The notes under the pieces: generated by a model | What the model saw: only the letters and a program-made list of their open reading frames with translations | The model's database searches: none | What the model was told of the DNA's origin: nothing | Shown: piece by piece, positions 24,156 to 33,021 of the stretch | Layout of the letters: every line of letters begins with the position of its first letter | Numbering within the stretch: position 1 is the first letter of the stretch | From: Acidobacteriota bacterium | Lineage (GTDB): Bacteria; Acidobacteriota; Thermoanaerobaculia; Multivoradales; J023 | Assembly (NCBI GenBank): GCA_029263315.1 | Contig: JAJCXR010000038.1 | Coordinates: forward strand, 62,001-126,000 | Direction of reading: 5' to 3' | Length of the DNA stretch: 64,000 nucleotides | Translations under genes and position numbers: made by a program

Positions 24156-26873
24156 GTGGCTGACGGTTGGAATTACATCATCGAACATGCGGGGCAGCAG
24201 CATGCCCTGGAGAACCGCCAGATGACGGTGGGTCGGAGCCGCAAATGCGATATTTCGGTTCCTGACCCCAGCGTCAGCCGAAAGCATGTATACCTCACCG
24301 CCGGCGATGGTCAGGTCGTGCTGCAGGAGCTCGGTTCCAGCAACGGCACTTTCCTCGACGGCGAACGGGTTGAAGGTTCTCGTATTGTGACCCGTTCCGG
24401 CACCTTGGAGCTCGGAGATGCGGTGCTGCAGATCATCATCGCTGCCCAAGCTCCAGAGGTTGCACCGCCAATGGGTGAAGCGACATCGTTTTTGCAGGCG
24501 GCGTCGGTTCGCTTGGCGCAGGAGGCCATGGTGCAGGAGGCTGAGATGACGCCGCCGCAGGCTCCGACAGCCCCCTCGGGACCTTGGGCCGCCGCCGAGC
24601 CGCCGTTGCCGCCTCCTCCGGCAGACCCCGGCAACGTGACGACGCGGCTCGACCCTTCGCAATTGGGAGCCTCGCCTGCGGCGGGTGCCGGCGGGCAGGT
24701 GACCACCCGCCTCGATGTCGCCCAGATGAGCGAGCTGGCCGACGGTGCCGGTATGGCGACCACCCGTCTCGATCCGTCGCAGCTCGAGGGTGTCGCCCCC
24801 GTCAGCCAAACTGCCGACAGCCGACCTGCTGACAGCCAAGCTGCCGACAGCCAAGCTGCCGACAGCCGACCTGCTGACAACCGACCTGCCGACAGCCGAC
24901 CAGCCGAAGGCAGTCCCGTCGGCAGTGGCGGCCCCGAGAAGCCGGCGGACGTCGGTATGGCGACCACCCGCCTCGATCCGTCGCAGCTTGGCTTCGGATC
25001 TGCTGCCGGCGATGGCAAAGACCAGGCTCCAACGACTGCGGCTGAGGCCCAGGCCGCCGCAGCTCCGGCAGGTACCGGCATGGCGACGACCCGCCTCGAT
25101 ACGTCGCGATTGGTGGCAGAGGCCGAGAACAGTTTCAAGTGGCCCGCCTCCCAAGACATGGCGACCCAGCGCTTCGATCCCTCCCAATTGGCACCGGCTC
25201 CGCCGAGCCCGGCGGTCGAGCCGCCAGCACCGGTTCCACCGCCCCCTCCGGCGGTGCTCGAAGGCGATCGACCCGTCGTCGCGGTGGATGCGCGGCCGAC
25301 GGAGTTACCTTCGTTGGCCGCACCCCTACTCGACGATGCCCTGCCGAGCGGGCCGCCGGCCATGCCCGAGTCGTTTGCCATCCCGACCACCGGGGCGGCA
25401 GAGGTGAAAGCGACGGCGCCGTCGTTTGAGGCGACTCCGCCCTTTGAAGCGCCGCCTTCATTGGATGCCGGGCCCGCCTCGGAGGCTGCCGCGATGCCAG
25501 AGCCGGCAGTTCCTTCCTTCGAGGCGCCGCCTTCGTTTGACGCCTTGCCCTCCTTCGAAGCGGCGTCCTCGTTCGATCCTCCGGCAGCGCCTGAGCCACC
25601 GCCGTCCTTCGACGACTCCCCGTCCTTCGATGCAGCACCTTCCTTCGACTCCCCGCCGTCGTTCGAACCGGCGGCTCCCTTGTCCAACCCGAGCCCTGCG
25701 GGGGAAGCGTCGCAGGACGGAGGGGTGCTTTCCTTTGGCGGTCTGATGGATGAGAGCTTGGGCGGCTATAAACCATCGCCGGAATTCGCGGCGGAAACCT
25801 CCCAGGCGCCGCCTTCTGCGGACCCACCCTCGTCCGGGGCGGCGTCCTTCGATGCGCCACCGTCCTTTGACGCGCCATCGTCCTTCGATGCGCCACCGAC
25901 CTTTGACGCACCACCTTCCTTTGACGCGCCACCGACCTTTGAGGCGGCACCATCTGTCGAGGCGCCGTCTTTCGAGCCGCCGACCTTTGAGGAGGCACCG
26001 TCTGTCGAGGCGCCGTCCTTCGAGGCGCCGTCCTTCGAGCCGCCGTCCTTCGAGCCGCCGGCTCCCCAGGCGGCCGCGACCTCGGTGCCGGACGCGCTGG
26101 AGCCCCCAGAGGTGCCGGCGGTGCCGATCGGTGCCACCCGGCTGGACGACGCCATGCCGGCGATGCCGCCGTCGACGAGCCCTCCGGCGGTGGCTCCCGC
26201 CGCCAAAGCCGGGGTCAGCTCACCTCCCCTCGAGTTTCCAGACCTCTCGGCCACCGGTGCTGGCATGACCGATATCAGGAACCTGGGATTGCCGTCCGGT
26301 GCGGCAGATTCGGACAGCAACGAGCTGCTGCCCTCGTTGGATGGATTCGATACCACCCTGGGGCCGGGGGTCGCAGTACCGGAGTCCTTCGAGCGGGCGC
26401 ACCAGAGTGTGGTGGCGAGACAGTCCGAAGTGACGGAGGAAGTGCCTCTGGCGGCGGCCCAGTACAATCCCTATCAGCACACCGGTGGCGCCGAGCCACC
26501 GCGGGCCGGTTTCTGGATTCGCGCCCTGGCGGTCATTTTGGACGGCGTTTGGATGTTTGGGCTCAGCGCTTCGGCGGCGATCCTCTTCCCCGACCAATGG
26601 ATGGTCCCGGCGGCGGTCTCGGCATTCAACATGCTGGTGGTCTTGGTGGGCTGGAGTGTTTGGGGGCAAACCCCCGGCAAGCGCTTGGTGGGAATCTACA
26701 TCTGCACCAAGGAAGGCAAACCAGGCATCGGCTTTCTGCGGGCCCTCAGTCGTATGGCGGCCTACCTGGTGAGCATTCTGCTCCTCGGCATCGGTTTCTT
26801 GCTGGCCTTGGGTGAAAACAAACTGGCCTTGCACGATCGCTTGGTCGGGACTTTTGTGCGCCGTCGGCGTTGA
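24156..26873 (+). CDS. FHA domain - repeat linker - RDD membrane protein
   Basis: A 905-residue protein starting at GTG 24156 after GGAGGTGA. Residues ~20-95 form an FHA phosphothreonine-binding domain with the canonical GRS (26-28), SRKH (41-44) and SSNGTFLDG (61-69) residues. The linker (100-780) holds five TTRLD motifs (162, 183, 202, 270, 311), a relative TQRFD (337) and a late ATRLDD near 661, a block of DSRPA/DSQAA pentads (221-250), and a long run of PSFDAPP-type units. Residues ~785-905 are an RDD domain with several membrane helices (GFWIRALAVILDGVWMFGLS, WGQTPGKRLVGIYI, LALHDRLVGTFV). TRLD fits the pT-x-x-D ligand pattern known for some FHA domains. Inference: a membrane-anchored, phosphorylation-controlled self-assembling or recruiting scaffold. 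Confidence 0.88.
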   Translation: MADGWNYIIEHAGQQHALENRQMTVGRSRKCDISVPDPSVSRKHVYLTAGDGQVVLQELGSSNGTFLDGERVEGSRIVTRSGTLELGDAVLQIIIAAQAPEVAPPMGEATSFLQAASVRLAQEAMVQEAEMTPPQAPTAPSGPWAAAEPPLPPPPADPGNVTTRLDPSQLGASPAAGAGGQVTTRLDVAQMSELADGAGMATTRLDPSQLEGVAPVSQTADSRPADSQAADSQAADSRPADNRPADSRPAEGSPVGSGGPEKPADVGMATTRLDPSQLGFGSAAGDGKDQAPTTAAEAQAAAAPAGTGMATTRLDTSRLVAEAENSFKWPASQDMATQRFDPSQLAPAPPSPAVEPPAPVPPPPPAVLEGDRPVVAVDARPTELPSLAAPLLDDALPSGPPAMPESFAIPTTGAAEVKATAPSFEATPPFEAPPSLDAGPASEAAAMPEPAVPSFEAPPSFDALPSFEAASSFDPPAAPEPPPSFDDSPSFDAAPSFDSPPSFEPAAPLSNPSPAGEASQDGGVLSFGGLMDESLGGYKPSPEFAAETSQAPPSADPPSSGAASFDAPPSFDAPSSFDAPPTFDAPPSFDAPPTFEAAPSVEAPSFEPPTFEEAPSVEAPSFEAPSFEPPSFEPPAPQAAATSVPDALEPPEVPAVPIGATRLDDAMPAMPPSTSPPAVAPAAKAGVSSPPLEFPDLSATGAGMTDIRNLGLPSGAADSDSNELLPSLDGFDTTLGPGVAVPESFERAHQSVVARQSEVTEEVPLAAAQYNPYQHTGGAEPPRAGFWIRALAVILDGVWMFGLSASAAILFPDQWMVPAAVSAFNMLVVLVGWSVWGQTPGKRLVGIYICTKEGKPGIGFLRALSRMAAYLVSILLLGIGFLLALGENKLALHDRLVGTFVRRRR
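24801..24906 (+). repeat. 15-base in-frame tandem repeat inside the FHA gene
   Basis: About seven copies of a 15-base unit (gacagccgacctgct and close variants) encode D-S-R/Q-P/A-A pentads, residues ~219-250 of the FHA-RDD protein. Near-identity of units implies recent slippage or recombination, so copy number probably varies among strains. Confidence 0.85.
25836..26060 (+). repeat. in-frame tandem repeats encoding PSFDAPP/PSFEPP units
   Basis: Runs of an 18-base unit (tccttcgatgcgccaccg and variants) and a longer composite unit (acctttgaggcggca...gtcgaggcgccg) encode repeated S/T-F-D/E-A-P-P. More diverged copies reach back to about 25430. The encoded stretch is an acidic, proline-rich, disordered spacer with regularly placed Phe. 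Confidence 0.8.
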
Positions 26874-26998
26874 GCCTACGGATTCCGGCCGACGACAACC
26901 GGCACCGGCAACTGTAAGGGGGTCGTAAAACGGTCCTGGGAAGAGCCCTAGATGCCTGCCCCGCGGTTGCGCCGGGAGCGACCCACGGCTACCATGCG

Positions 26999-28012
26999 AT
27001 GATGAGTTACCCCCCGCCTTCTACTACCCCGTATCCCCTGTGGCGGCGCGCCCTGGCCTATCTCGGAGGTGCCTTCCTGGGGGCCATTCTGTGCCTCGCC
27101 GCCTGGGCCAAGGCCCTCGATCCCCAAGCCTTTGTGCGGCAAGTGGAAGCCGAGGGATTGGACTTCCTGGTACCTGCCACCGTCGTCGCCCTGTTGGCTT
27201 TGGGAATCGAAGTGCTGCTTGGAAGCGCCCTGATCCTCGGGCTCCGCTATCGCTGGTTGCTGTGGAGCAACGCTGCCTTGGTGGCCTTCTTTCTCTTCCT
27301 CACCGGCCGTACCTACTGGCAGCACACGCAGGGCATCGCGCCACCGGCGGAGGGCTGCGGTTGTTTCGGCAACCTGGTAGAGCGGACCCCGGCCGAGGCC
27401 TTCTGGCAAGACGCCGCTTTGATGGTGCCCGCCCTGTTGCTGGCCTTCCTGGCGCCGATCCCTTGGCGACCGCTGGCCCGCTGGCGTTGGGGGCTGGTGA
27501 CGGTGCTGACCCTGGCGGTCATGGTGTTGGCCTGGAAGGCTCCCAGTTTGCCCCTCGATGATCTGGCCACCCGCCTCAGCCCAGGGGTCGAGCTTCTCGA
27601 CCATTGTGTCGGCACGGCGGAAGATGGCTCACGAATCTGCCTCGGTGGTATCCTTCCCGAGCTTGCCGACGGGGAGCACCTGGTGATCCTGGCTGACCTG
27701 GGAGATGAAGCCTTTGGCGAATCCGTGGCCCGCCTGAACGATTACCACTGGGCGGGGCGGGGTCCAAAGCTCTGGGTCTTGACCAGCGCCAGCGAAGAGG
27801 AGCTGTTCGGTTTTCGTTTCGGTCGGGGGCCAGCCTTCGAGATACGCGAAGCACCGGCTGCTTTGATACGGCCCTTCTACCGTCGGTTGCCACGCTCCTT
27901 CGTTGCTCGCCATGGGCGAGTGACTACGACGTACTCTGGATTACCCCCGTTGGATGTGCTGTCGGGCTCCGGCTCGACCGATCCAGCGGCCGAAACTAAC
28001 GCCTTGCCATGA
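26999..28012 (+). CDS. MauE/DoxX-like membrane protein with C-terminal extension
   Basis: A 337-residue protein. Four to five membrane helices occupy residues ~15-185 (ALAYLGGAFLGAILCLAAWAK, LVPATVVALLALGIEVLLGSALIL, ALVAFFLFLTGRTYW). The loop motif GCGCFG near 118-124 is characteristic of MauE/DoxX-type proteins linked to disulfide or thioredoxin-like electron transfer. The extracytoplasmic C-terminal ~150 residues (EHLVILADLGDEAFGESVARL, GPKLWVLTSASEEELFGFRF) look like a redox-inactive thioredoxin-type fold: no CxxC is visible. A secreted thioredoxin-like gene starts 8 bases after its stop, so the pair probably works together in envelope thiol chemistry. Confidence 0.75.
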   Translation: MMSYPPPSTTPYPLWRRALAYLGGAFLGAILCLAAWAKALDPQAFVRQVEAEGLDFLVPATVVALLALGIEVLLGSALILGLRYRWLLWSNAALVAFFLFLTGRTYWQHTQGIAPPAEGCGCFGNLVERTPAEAFWQDAALMVPALLLAFLAPIPWRPLARWRWGLVTVLTLAVMVLAWKAPSLPLDDLATRLSPGVELLDHCVGTAEDGSRICLGGILPELADGEHLVILADLGDEAFGESVARLNDYHWAGRGPKLWVLTSASEEELFGFRFGRGPAFEIREAPAALIRPFYRRLPRSFVARHGRVTTTYSGLPPLDVLSGSGSTDPAAETNALP

Positions 28013-28020
28013 GGTAGAGC

Positions 28021-28875
28021 ATGAAGTCTCAATATGTCCATGCATTCCCGCGCCGCCCACGAGTCCGTCGGCGTCCTTTTCTCGGTCTTTTCCTGGTGGC
28101 GGTGATCGTCGGCGTCCCCATGGCGTTTTCCGTCATGGCACAAGGCGTGCCCGCCGACGAAGTCTTCAAGGGTTTTGAGCCCAACGGTGACCTTATACTG
28201 GAGTTGGACGGTGAGGTCGCCAACGCCGACCTCTACTTTTCAGATCGGGCCGGGGCTTTCCTGATCATGGGATCGATGCTGTCTTCACCGGTGTTGGTGG
28301 GGACCCGTACCGGATCCGTCGAGACGGTGCACTTGATGAAGGTGATGAAGCAGGCCGACGGCAGTGTCGATCTGCGGGCCGACGCGGCCCTCGAGAGCCT
28401 GGGAAGCTTCACCATCGAAGGCACGGAAGTCCACTTCGACCTCAAGGGCAAGTCGGCGGTCCTCAAGCCGCGGCCGGATCTTCTCGGATTCCAGGCCAAG
28501 GATGCCTTGAAGCAGTACAAACCCACCTACTCCAAGCTGGCCAGTGAGTACAGCCCCAATGCCCGGGCCATGGCCGCCCTGCGCGGCGTTGACGAAGATG
28601 TCCGAGTCTTGGTCTATTTCGGCACCTGGTGCCCCACCTGTGGCCGTCTGGTGCCCAGGATGCTGCGGATCGATGACGACCTGGGAGCTTCGAAGATCCG
28701 TTTCGAGTACTACGGGCTGCCCCGGGACATAACCTCTGATCCAGCGGCCGAGAAGGACAAGATCCATGGGGTGCCGACGGGCATCGTTTATGTGGGAGGC
28801 AAGGAGGCGGCACGCTTTTCGGTGCAGGAGCTCAACGAGCCCGAGGTTGCTTTGCAGAAGCTCCTCAGCAAATAG
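28021..28875 (+). CDS. secreted thioredoxin-like protein
   Basis: A 284-residue protein. An N-terminal Arg-rich segment then hydrophobic helix (PFLGLFLVAVIVGVPMAFSVMA) forms a signal peptide or anchor. The C-terminal ~110 residues are thioredoxin-like with active site TWCPTC near residues 202-207 and the cis-Pro loop GVPTGIVYVGGKEAAR. The middle ~120 residues (LILELDGEVANADLYFSDRAG) do not match a family I recognise. ATG 28021 follows GAGGTAGAGC. The gene directly follows the MauE/DoxX-like membrane protein, which likely supplies or removes electrons. Confidence 0.88.
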   Translation: MKSQYVHAFPRRPRVRRRPFLGLFLVAVIVGVPMAFSVMAQGVPADEVFKGFEPNGDLILELDGEVANADLYFSDRAGAFLIMGSMLSSPVLVGTRTGSVETVHLMKVMKQADGSVDLRADAALESLGSFTIEGTEVHFDLKGKSAVLKPRPDLLGFQAKDALKQYKPTYSKLASEYSPNARAMAALRGVDEDVRVLVYFGTWCPTCGRLVPRMLRIDDDLGASKIRFEYYGLPRDITSDPAAEKDKIHGVPTGIVYVGGKEAARFSVQELNEPEVALQKLLSK

Positions 28876-29011
28876 CCCCGAAGGTCCCATGCTTAGAGGT
28901 AAGGCGGGGGATACAAAAAATCGGCGAGAGTGAAATGGCAAGGCTCCGGATGACACCTGGTGGGTGGGACGCGGAGCCACCCGCCTCTCCCCACCACAGA
29001 GGAATTGGCCG

Positions 29012-30439
29012 ATGCAACGAGATCAAGAGCTGAGGGTCCTACGTCTACAGTGCCACCGCTGGTGGAGCACGTTCATCGGCCTGGCCCTGGCGCTGGGATT
29101 GGCCGGCCCAGGGATGGCCAGGCCGGCGCAACAACACACCACCGCAAATGGTGAAAGCGAAACCGATAAGGGTCTCAGCTTTGGCTTCGAGGTCAAGGGG
29201 CATTGGCGCGACAGCGATGCCGTCAGCTTCCCCGGGCCGTTCGAATTCCCGCCGGGGGCTTTGCCCAATGGGGCTCGCTTCGCTTTGATGGAGACCCCGG
29301 ATCCCGGCGAGCATGGCGAAATCTCCATCGTCACCCTGTGGCTGACGGCCGATTGGGGCGAGCGGTTTGCCGCCAAGGTGAAGGCGGATTTGATCGATTT
29401 GCACGACCGCAATCCAACCTCCGGTGACCGTGAGGCCGACATCGACGAGCTGTGGATTCGCTGGGGCGACGAGGTGGAGCCGGCGGTGCCCGCGGATGCC
29501 TGGGGGATGTACGTCAAGCTCGGCAAGTTCGGTAAATTCGAACGCCAGGACGACCGTCATCTGGAAAGTTATGGTCTAGTGTCGACCGCCTTCAACCGTT
29601 TCGAGGATGCGGGTCTCGAGCTCGGCTTCGACCTCGGCTCAGTGCTCTACGCCAAGGCGTCCTTCACCCAGGGCAATCCCCTCTTCTACCGTGATCCCAA
29701 CGCCCTGGCGGGGGACCACGGCATCGCCAGCAGCGGTGGTTTTGGCGGTGTCGATCCGAGTCCGGAGTTTGGCACCGGTTTCCCCATCTTCTACGACGCC
29801 GAGATCGAGGATATCGATTTTGATGAGCCGGAAATCGGCATCGGCGTCGGGGCCCGCTTTGGCGATGTGTCGGGTGCCTTTGGCCTCGATATCCTGCTCT
29901 GGGGCTATGACCGCGACTTGGCCCAGACGGTGGACTTGGAAGGCACCCTCTACGGTGGTGATCTCGATTTGCTGCGCGGGCCGGGCAACGCCACACCCCT
30001 GAACATCAGCGACGTCGGCAAGCGGGAGCTCGGGGCCAATCTATGGCTCTATTGGGGCGATGCCACCTTCTTTGGCCAGTACGTCGACCAGGACCTGGCG
30101 GGCATGACCCGCAAAGGCTATGAGCTCGAGGCGTCCTACGCTTTTGCGCTGCCCTATCTCGGTGCGGTTGGCGGGCGGGCCGTCTTGCCCTACCTGGCGC
30201 CTGCCGTTCGCTATTCCGAGCTGAAGCCGGATTTCGAGGATCCCAGCGGCATGTTTCCTGCCCCCAGCGTGCGTTGGGACTGGGAAAAGATCGACTTCGG
30301 CTTGCGTCTCGGTGTCATCGAGAGTTTGATCGACTTGACGGTGGAGTATAGCCGCAACGAATTCATCCGGGGGGGCAAGCCGGAACGTGCGGACGAGCTC
30401 CTGGCGACGGTTCGATGGGGGATGGACTGGCGGCGGTGA
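29012..30439 (+). CDS. predicted outer-membrane beta-barrel protein
   Basis: About 475 residues. ATG 29012 is preferred over 28964 because AGAGGA precedes it. A signal peptide (WWSTFIGLALALGLAGPGMA) is followed by alternating hydrophobic/polar strands rich in aromatic residues and glycine (LSFGFEVKGHWRD, ISIVTLWLTADWG, WGMYVKLGKFGKFERQD, ELGANLWLYWGDATFFGQYVDQ) and a C-terminus ending VRWGMDWRR. The architecture resembles phosphate-selective or alginate-type porins, but no family is firmly recognised. The substrate is unknown. Confidence 0.7.
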   Translation: MQRDQELRVLRLQCHRWWSTFIGLALALGLAGPGMARPAQQHTTANGESETDKGLSFGFEVKGHWRDSDAVSFPGPFEFPPGALPNGARFALMETPDPGEHGEISIVTLWLTADWGERFAAKVKADLIDLHDRNPTSGDREADIDELWIRWGDEVEPAVPADAWGMYVKLGKFGKFERQDDRHLESYGLVSTAFNRFEDAGLELGFDLGSVLYAKASFTQGNPLFYRDPNALAGDHGIASSGGFGGVDPSPEFGTGFPIFYDAEIEDIDFDEPEIGIGVGARFGDVSGAFGLDILLWGYDRDLAQTVDLEGTLYGGDLDLLRGPGNATPLNISDVGKRELGANLWLYWGDATFFGQYVDQDLAGMTRKGYELEASYAFALPYLGAVGGRAVLPYLAPAVRYSELKPDFEDPSGMFPAPSVRWDWEKIDFGLRLGVIESLIDLTVEYSRNEFIRGGKPERADELLATVRWGMDWRR

Positions 30440-30980
30440 GCCCTCGGAGGACCGCCATCTGGCTGCCTGCCCCCTCTCGGCGGCCGCGAGCTCTTCGAGA
30501 TGGTCCATCGGCCGGTGGCCAAACCGGGGCCCCGAGAATGTCCTGGTGCACACCTTGATCCGGTCCGCTGTCGGCCTGCAGGTTGATCCGGCGGCGCCCG
30601 AAGGGCCAGGCGGGCGAGCCGCAAGACGATGCCGTCGGGGCCATGTGATAACTTACAAGTACTTCTACTCTACTCAAGTTGAGAAGGGCTTCGGAGTTTG
30701 CATCCCGCAACCATTCGACGCCCGAGCCCGGCTCGTTTCGCAAGGAGGATAGGCATTGATCCAGAGAGGGCGCCGCCGCGGCGACCAGCGGCTAGGGACA
30801 GGTGGCCTACGGTCTGCACAGGCGGATGGACGGGGCGCAACCTTGCTCGACAGCGCAGGGCTCGTCGCCGCCAGCTCTGATGTGGATCAAGGCCCGCTCC
30901 GTCTTGTCTAGGTGCCAGGGCTTCGGTAGTCTGGTCTTCAGTTCCCAATGTTCAAGCTTCCGTGAAAGGGGTCCATAACG
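30440..30980. other. intergenic region upstream of hflK
   Basis: About 540 bases between the barrel-protein stop and hflK. Minus-strand ORFs of 100-140 codons cross it but have Arg/Pro-rich, frame-shadow composition and no ribosome-binding site. A short dyad, CTCAAGTTGAG (30673-30683), lies in a locally AT-rich patch that could be a promoter. An aaggaggat sequence at ~30740 precedes no long ORF. Confidence 0.4.
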
Positions 30981-32003
30981 GTGTCCCAAGAACCTTTTGG
31001 CAACCAAGTCAATCTTCCCCGTTTCGAGCCACCCAATATTTCCCCCAATGTCATCAAGTTGGCGTTGGTCGGCATCGTCGTATTGCTGGCCTTGGCCACC
31101 ACGTGGTACCAAGTCGAGCCTGACGAAGTGGGTGTCGTCTTGCGCTTCGGAGCGCATATCGACACCTCGCCGCCGGGGCTCCACTTCAAGCTGCCGTTTG
31201 GCATCGACCAAGTGCGGACGGTCGACGTACGGCGGCAACGTACCGCCGAGTTCGGCTTTCGCAGCGCCCGCTCCAAGGCGCCCACCAGCCGTTTTCAAGT
31301 CTCCCGCATCAAAGAAGAGAGCACCGAAGAGGCCAACATGCTCACCGGCGATCTCAACGCCGTGGTGGTGCAATGGGTCGTCCAGTACCGGATCAGCGAT
31401 CCGGTGGCGTTTCTCTTCAAGGTGCGCAATAGCGAAGACACCCTGCGTGACATGAGTGAGGCGGTGATGCGGGAAGTGATCGGTGACCGCACGGTCAACG
31501 AAGTGCTGACCGTCGGTCGCTCCGAGGTCAAGGCCGTCGCCCAGGAAAAGCTGCAGACGCTTTGCGAGCTCTACGACATCGGCATCAACATCGATGAGGT
31601 GGTGCTGCAGGATGTGACGCCTCCGGAGCCGGTGCGGCCGGCTTTCAATCAAGTCAACGAGGCGGAGCAGGAGAGGTCCCAGCTGATCAGCGAAGCGCAA
31701 TCGGAATACAACAAGGTGGTCCCCAGGGCAAAGGGCGAAGCGCAACAACAGATTCTAGCGGCGGAAGGCTACCGCCTGGACCGTATCAACCGGGCCCGGG
31801 GTGAGGCGTCGCGTTTCAATTCCATCTACGCTGAGTACCGAAAAGCACCGGAAGTGACCCGACGGCGCATCTATCTGGAAACCATGCGTGAAGTGTTGCC
31901 CAAGGTGGGCCGCAAAGTGGTCATCGACGATGAAATCCGCAGTGTCCTGCCTTTGCTAAATCTCGACGGAGCCCAGGGCTCCCCGCGCCAGGGAGGCCAA
32001 TGA
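30981..32003 (+). CDS. hflK: FtsH protease modulator HflK
   Basis: A 340-residue prohibitin/stomatin-family protein beginning with GTG at 30981. A short N-terminus precedes one membrane helix (NVIKLALVGIVVLLALATTWY) and the SPFH band-7 domain (VEPDEVGVVLRFGAHIDTSPPGLHFKLPFGIDQV), with a coiled-coil tail (NEAEQERSQLISEAQSEYNK). With HflC it forms the large HflKC assembly around FtsH and restrains its proteolysis. Its stop overlaps the hflC start (ATGA). Confidence 0.95.
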   Translation: MSQEPFGNQVNLPRFEPPNISPNVIKLALVGIVVLLALATTWYQVEPDEVGVVLRFGAHIDTSPPGLHFKLPFGIDQVRTVDVRRQRTAEFGFRSARSKAPTSRFQVSRIKEESTEEANMLTGDLNAVVVQWVVQYRISDPVAFLFKVRNSEDTLRDMSEAVMREVIGDRTVNEVLTVGRSEVKAVAQEKLQTLCELYDIGINIDEVVLQDVTPPEPVRPAFNQVNEAEQERSQLISEAQSEYNKVVPRAKGEAQQQILAAEGYRLDRINRARGEASRFNSIYAEYRKAPEVTRRRIYLETMREVLPKVGRKVVIDDEIRSVLPLLNLDGAQGSPRQGGQ

Positions 32004-32953
32004 TGGGTCGTATCGTCATCGTATTCTTCATTTTCCTAGGGACCCTGCTGTTGCTGCAGTCGGTCTACATCGTGCCCGAGGGTGAGCAAGTCATGATCAC
32101 CCGTTTCGGCAAACCCATCGGCGAGCCGATCACCGAGCCGGGGCTCAAGTTTCGGCGTCCGTTCATCGACAAGATCCGACGTTTCCAGAAGCGCATCCTC
32201 GAATGGGATGGCAGTGTCACCGAGATCCCCACCAAGGAGAAGCGCAATATCCTGGTGGATACCTACGCCCGCTGGCGGATCAGCGATCCCAAGGTCTTCC
32301 TCGAAAGCCTCAAGGACGAGCTGACGGCCCAATCGAGACTCGACGGCATCCTGAACGGCGAAACCCGCGACGCGGTGGCCCGCAACGCCCAGGCGGAGCT
32401 CATCCGCTCCACCGACCGTGACGCGGTAAGGGATTTATCACAAACCCTGGAGGAGGCCGGGTCCGATCTGCAACCCATCGAGGTGGGACGCGAGTCCATC
32501 CGTCAGGAAATCCTGCGCAGCGCCCAGAAGCGCATCCTAGAGCAGGGTTGGGGTATCGAGCTGTTGGACGTTCAGTTCAAGCGCATCAACTACATCAAGG
32601 AAGTCGAGAGCAGCGTCTTCAACCGCATGACGGCGGAACGTCAGCGCATCGCCGACCGTTTCCGTTCCGAGGGCGAGGGCGAGGCATCGCGCATCCGGGG
32701 TGACAAAGAGCGGGAGCTCAAGAGCATCCGTTCTGAGGCCTACCGCAAGGCGCAGGAGATCATCGGCGACGCCGATGCCCAGGCCTCTGAGATCTATGCT
32801 TCGGCCTACGACCAGAGCTCGGACTCGCGGGATTTCTACGCCTTCCTGCAAACCATGGAGTCCTACAGCAAGACGATCGATGAGGAAACATCGCTCATCT
32901 TTTCGACCGATAGCGATTTCTATAGCTATCTGACCGAAGGCGCCAGCAAGTAG
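32000..32953 (+). CDS. hflC: FtsH protease modulator HflC
   Basis: A 317-residue partner of HflK with an N-terminal membrane helix (IVIVFFIFLGTLLLLQSVYIV), an SPFH domain (VPEGEQVMITRFGKPIGEPI, PGLKFRRPFIDKIRRF), a coiled-coil region (VFNRMTAERQRIADRFRSEG) and the C-terminal DSRDFYAFLQTMESY segment typical of HflC. It overlaps hflK by four bases, so the two are translated together in the equal amounts needed for the complex. Confidence 0.96.
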   Translation: MMGRIVIVFFIFLGTLLLLQSVYIVPEGEQVMITRFGKPIGEPITEPGLKFRRPFIDKIRRFQKRILEWDGSVTEIPTKEKRNILVDTYARWRISDPKVFLESLKDELTAQSRLDGILNGETRDAVARNAQAELIRSTDRDAVRDLSQTLEEAGSDLQPIEVGRESIRQEILRSAQKRILEQGWGIELLDVQFKRINYIKEVESSVFNRMTAERQRIADRFRSEGEGEASRIRGDKERELKSIRSEAYRKAQEIIGDADAQASEIYASAYDQSSDSRDFYAFLQTMESYSKTIDEETSLIFSTDSDFYSYLTEGASK

Positions 32954-33021
32954 CCCACAGGGCAAGAAACCCCAAAAGCTTGTAACCGAAACGACGGAAC
33001 TCTCCGGTAGGAGCTCGGAAT

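Noticed and set aside
24801..24906. Possible CRISPR-like array
   Set aside because: Units are contiguous 15-base in-frame coding repeats without unique spacers.
24311..25687. 458-codon minus-strand Gly/Ser-rich ORF
   Set aside because: Antisense reading of the repetitive FHA linker; low complexity arises from the repeats.
30363..30743. Small minus-strand gene upstream of hflK
   Set aside because: No ribosome-binding site, Arg/Pro-rich shadow composition, and overlaps the end of the barrel-protein gene.
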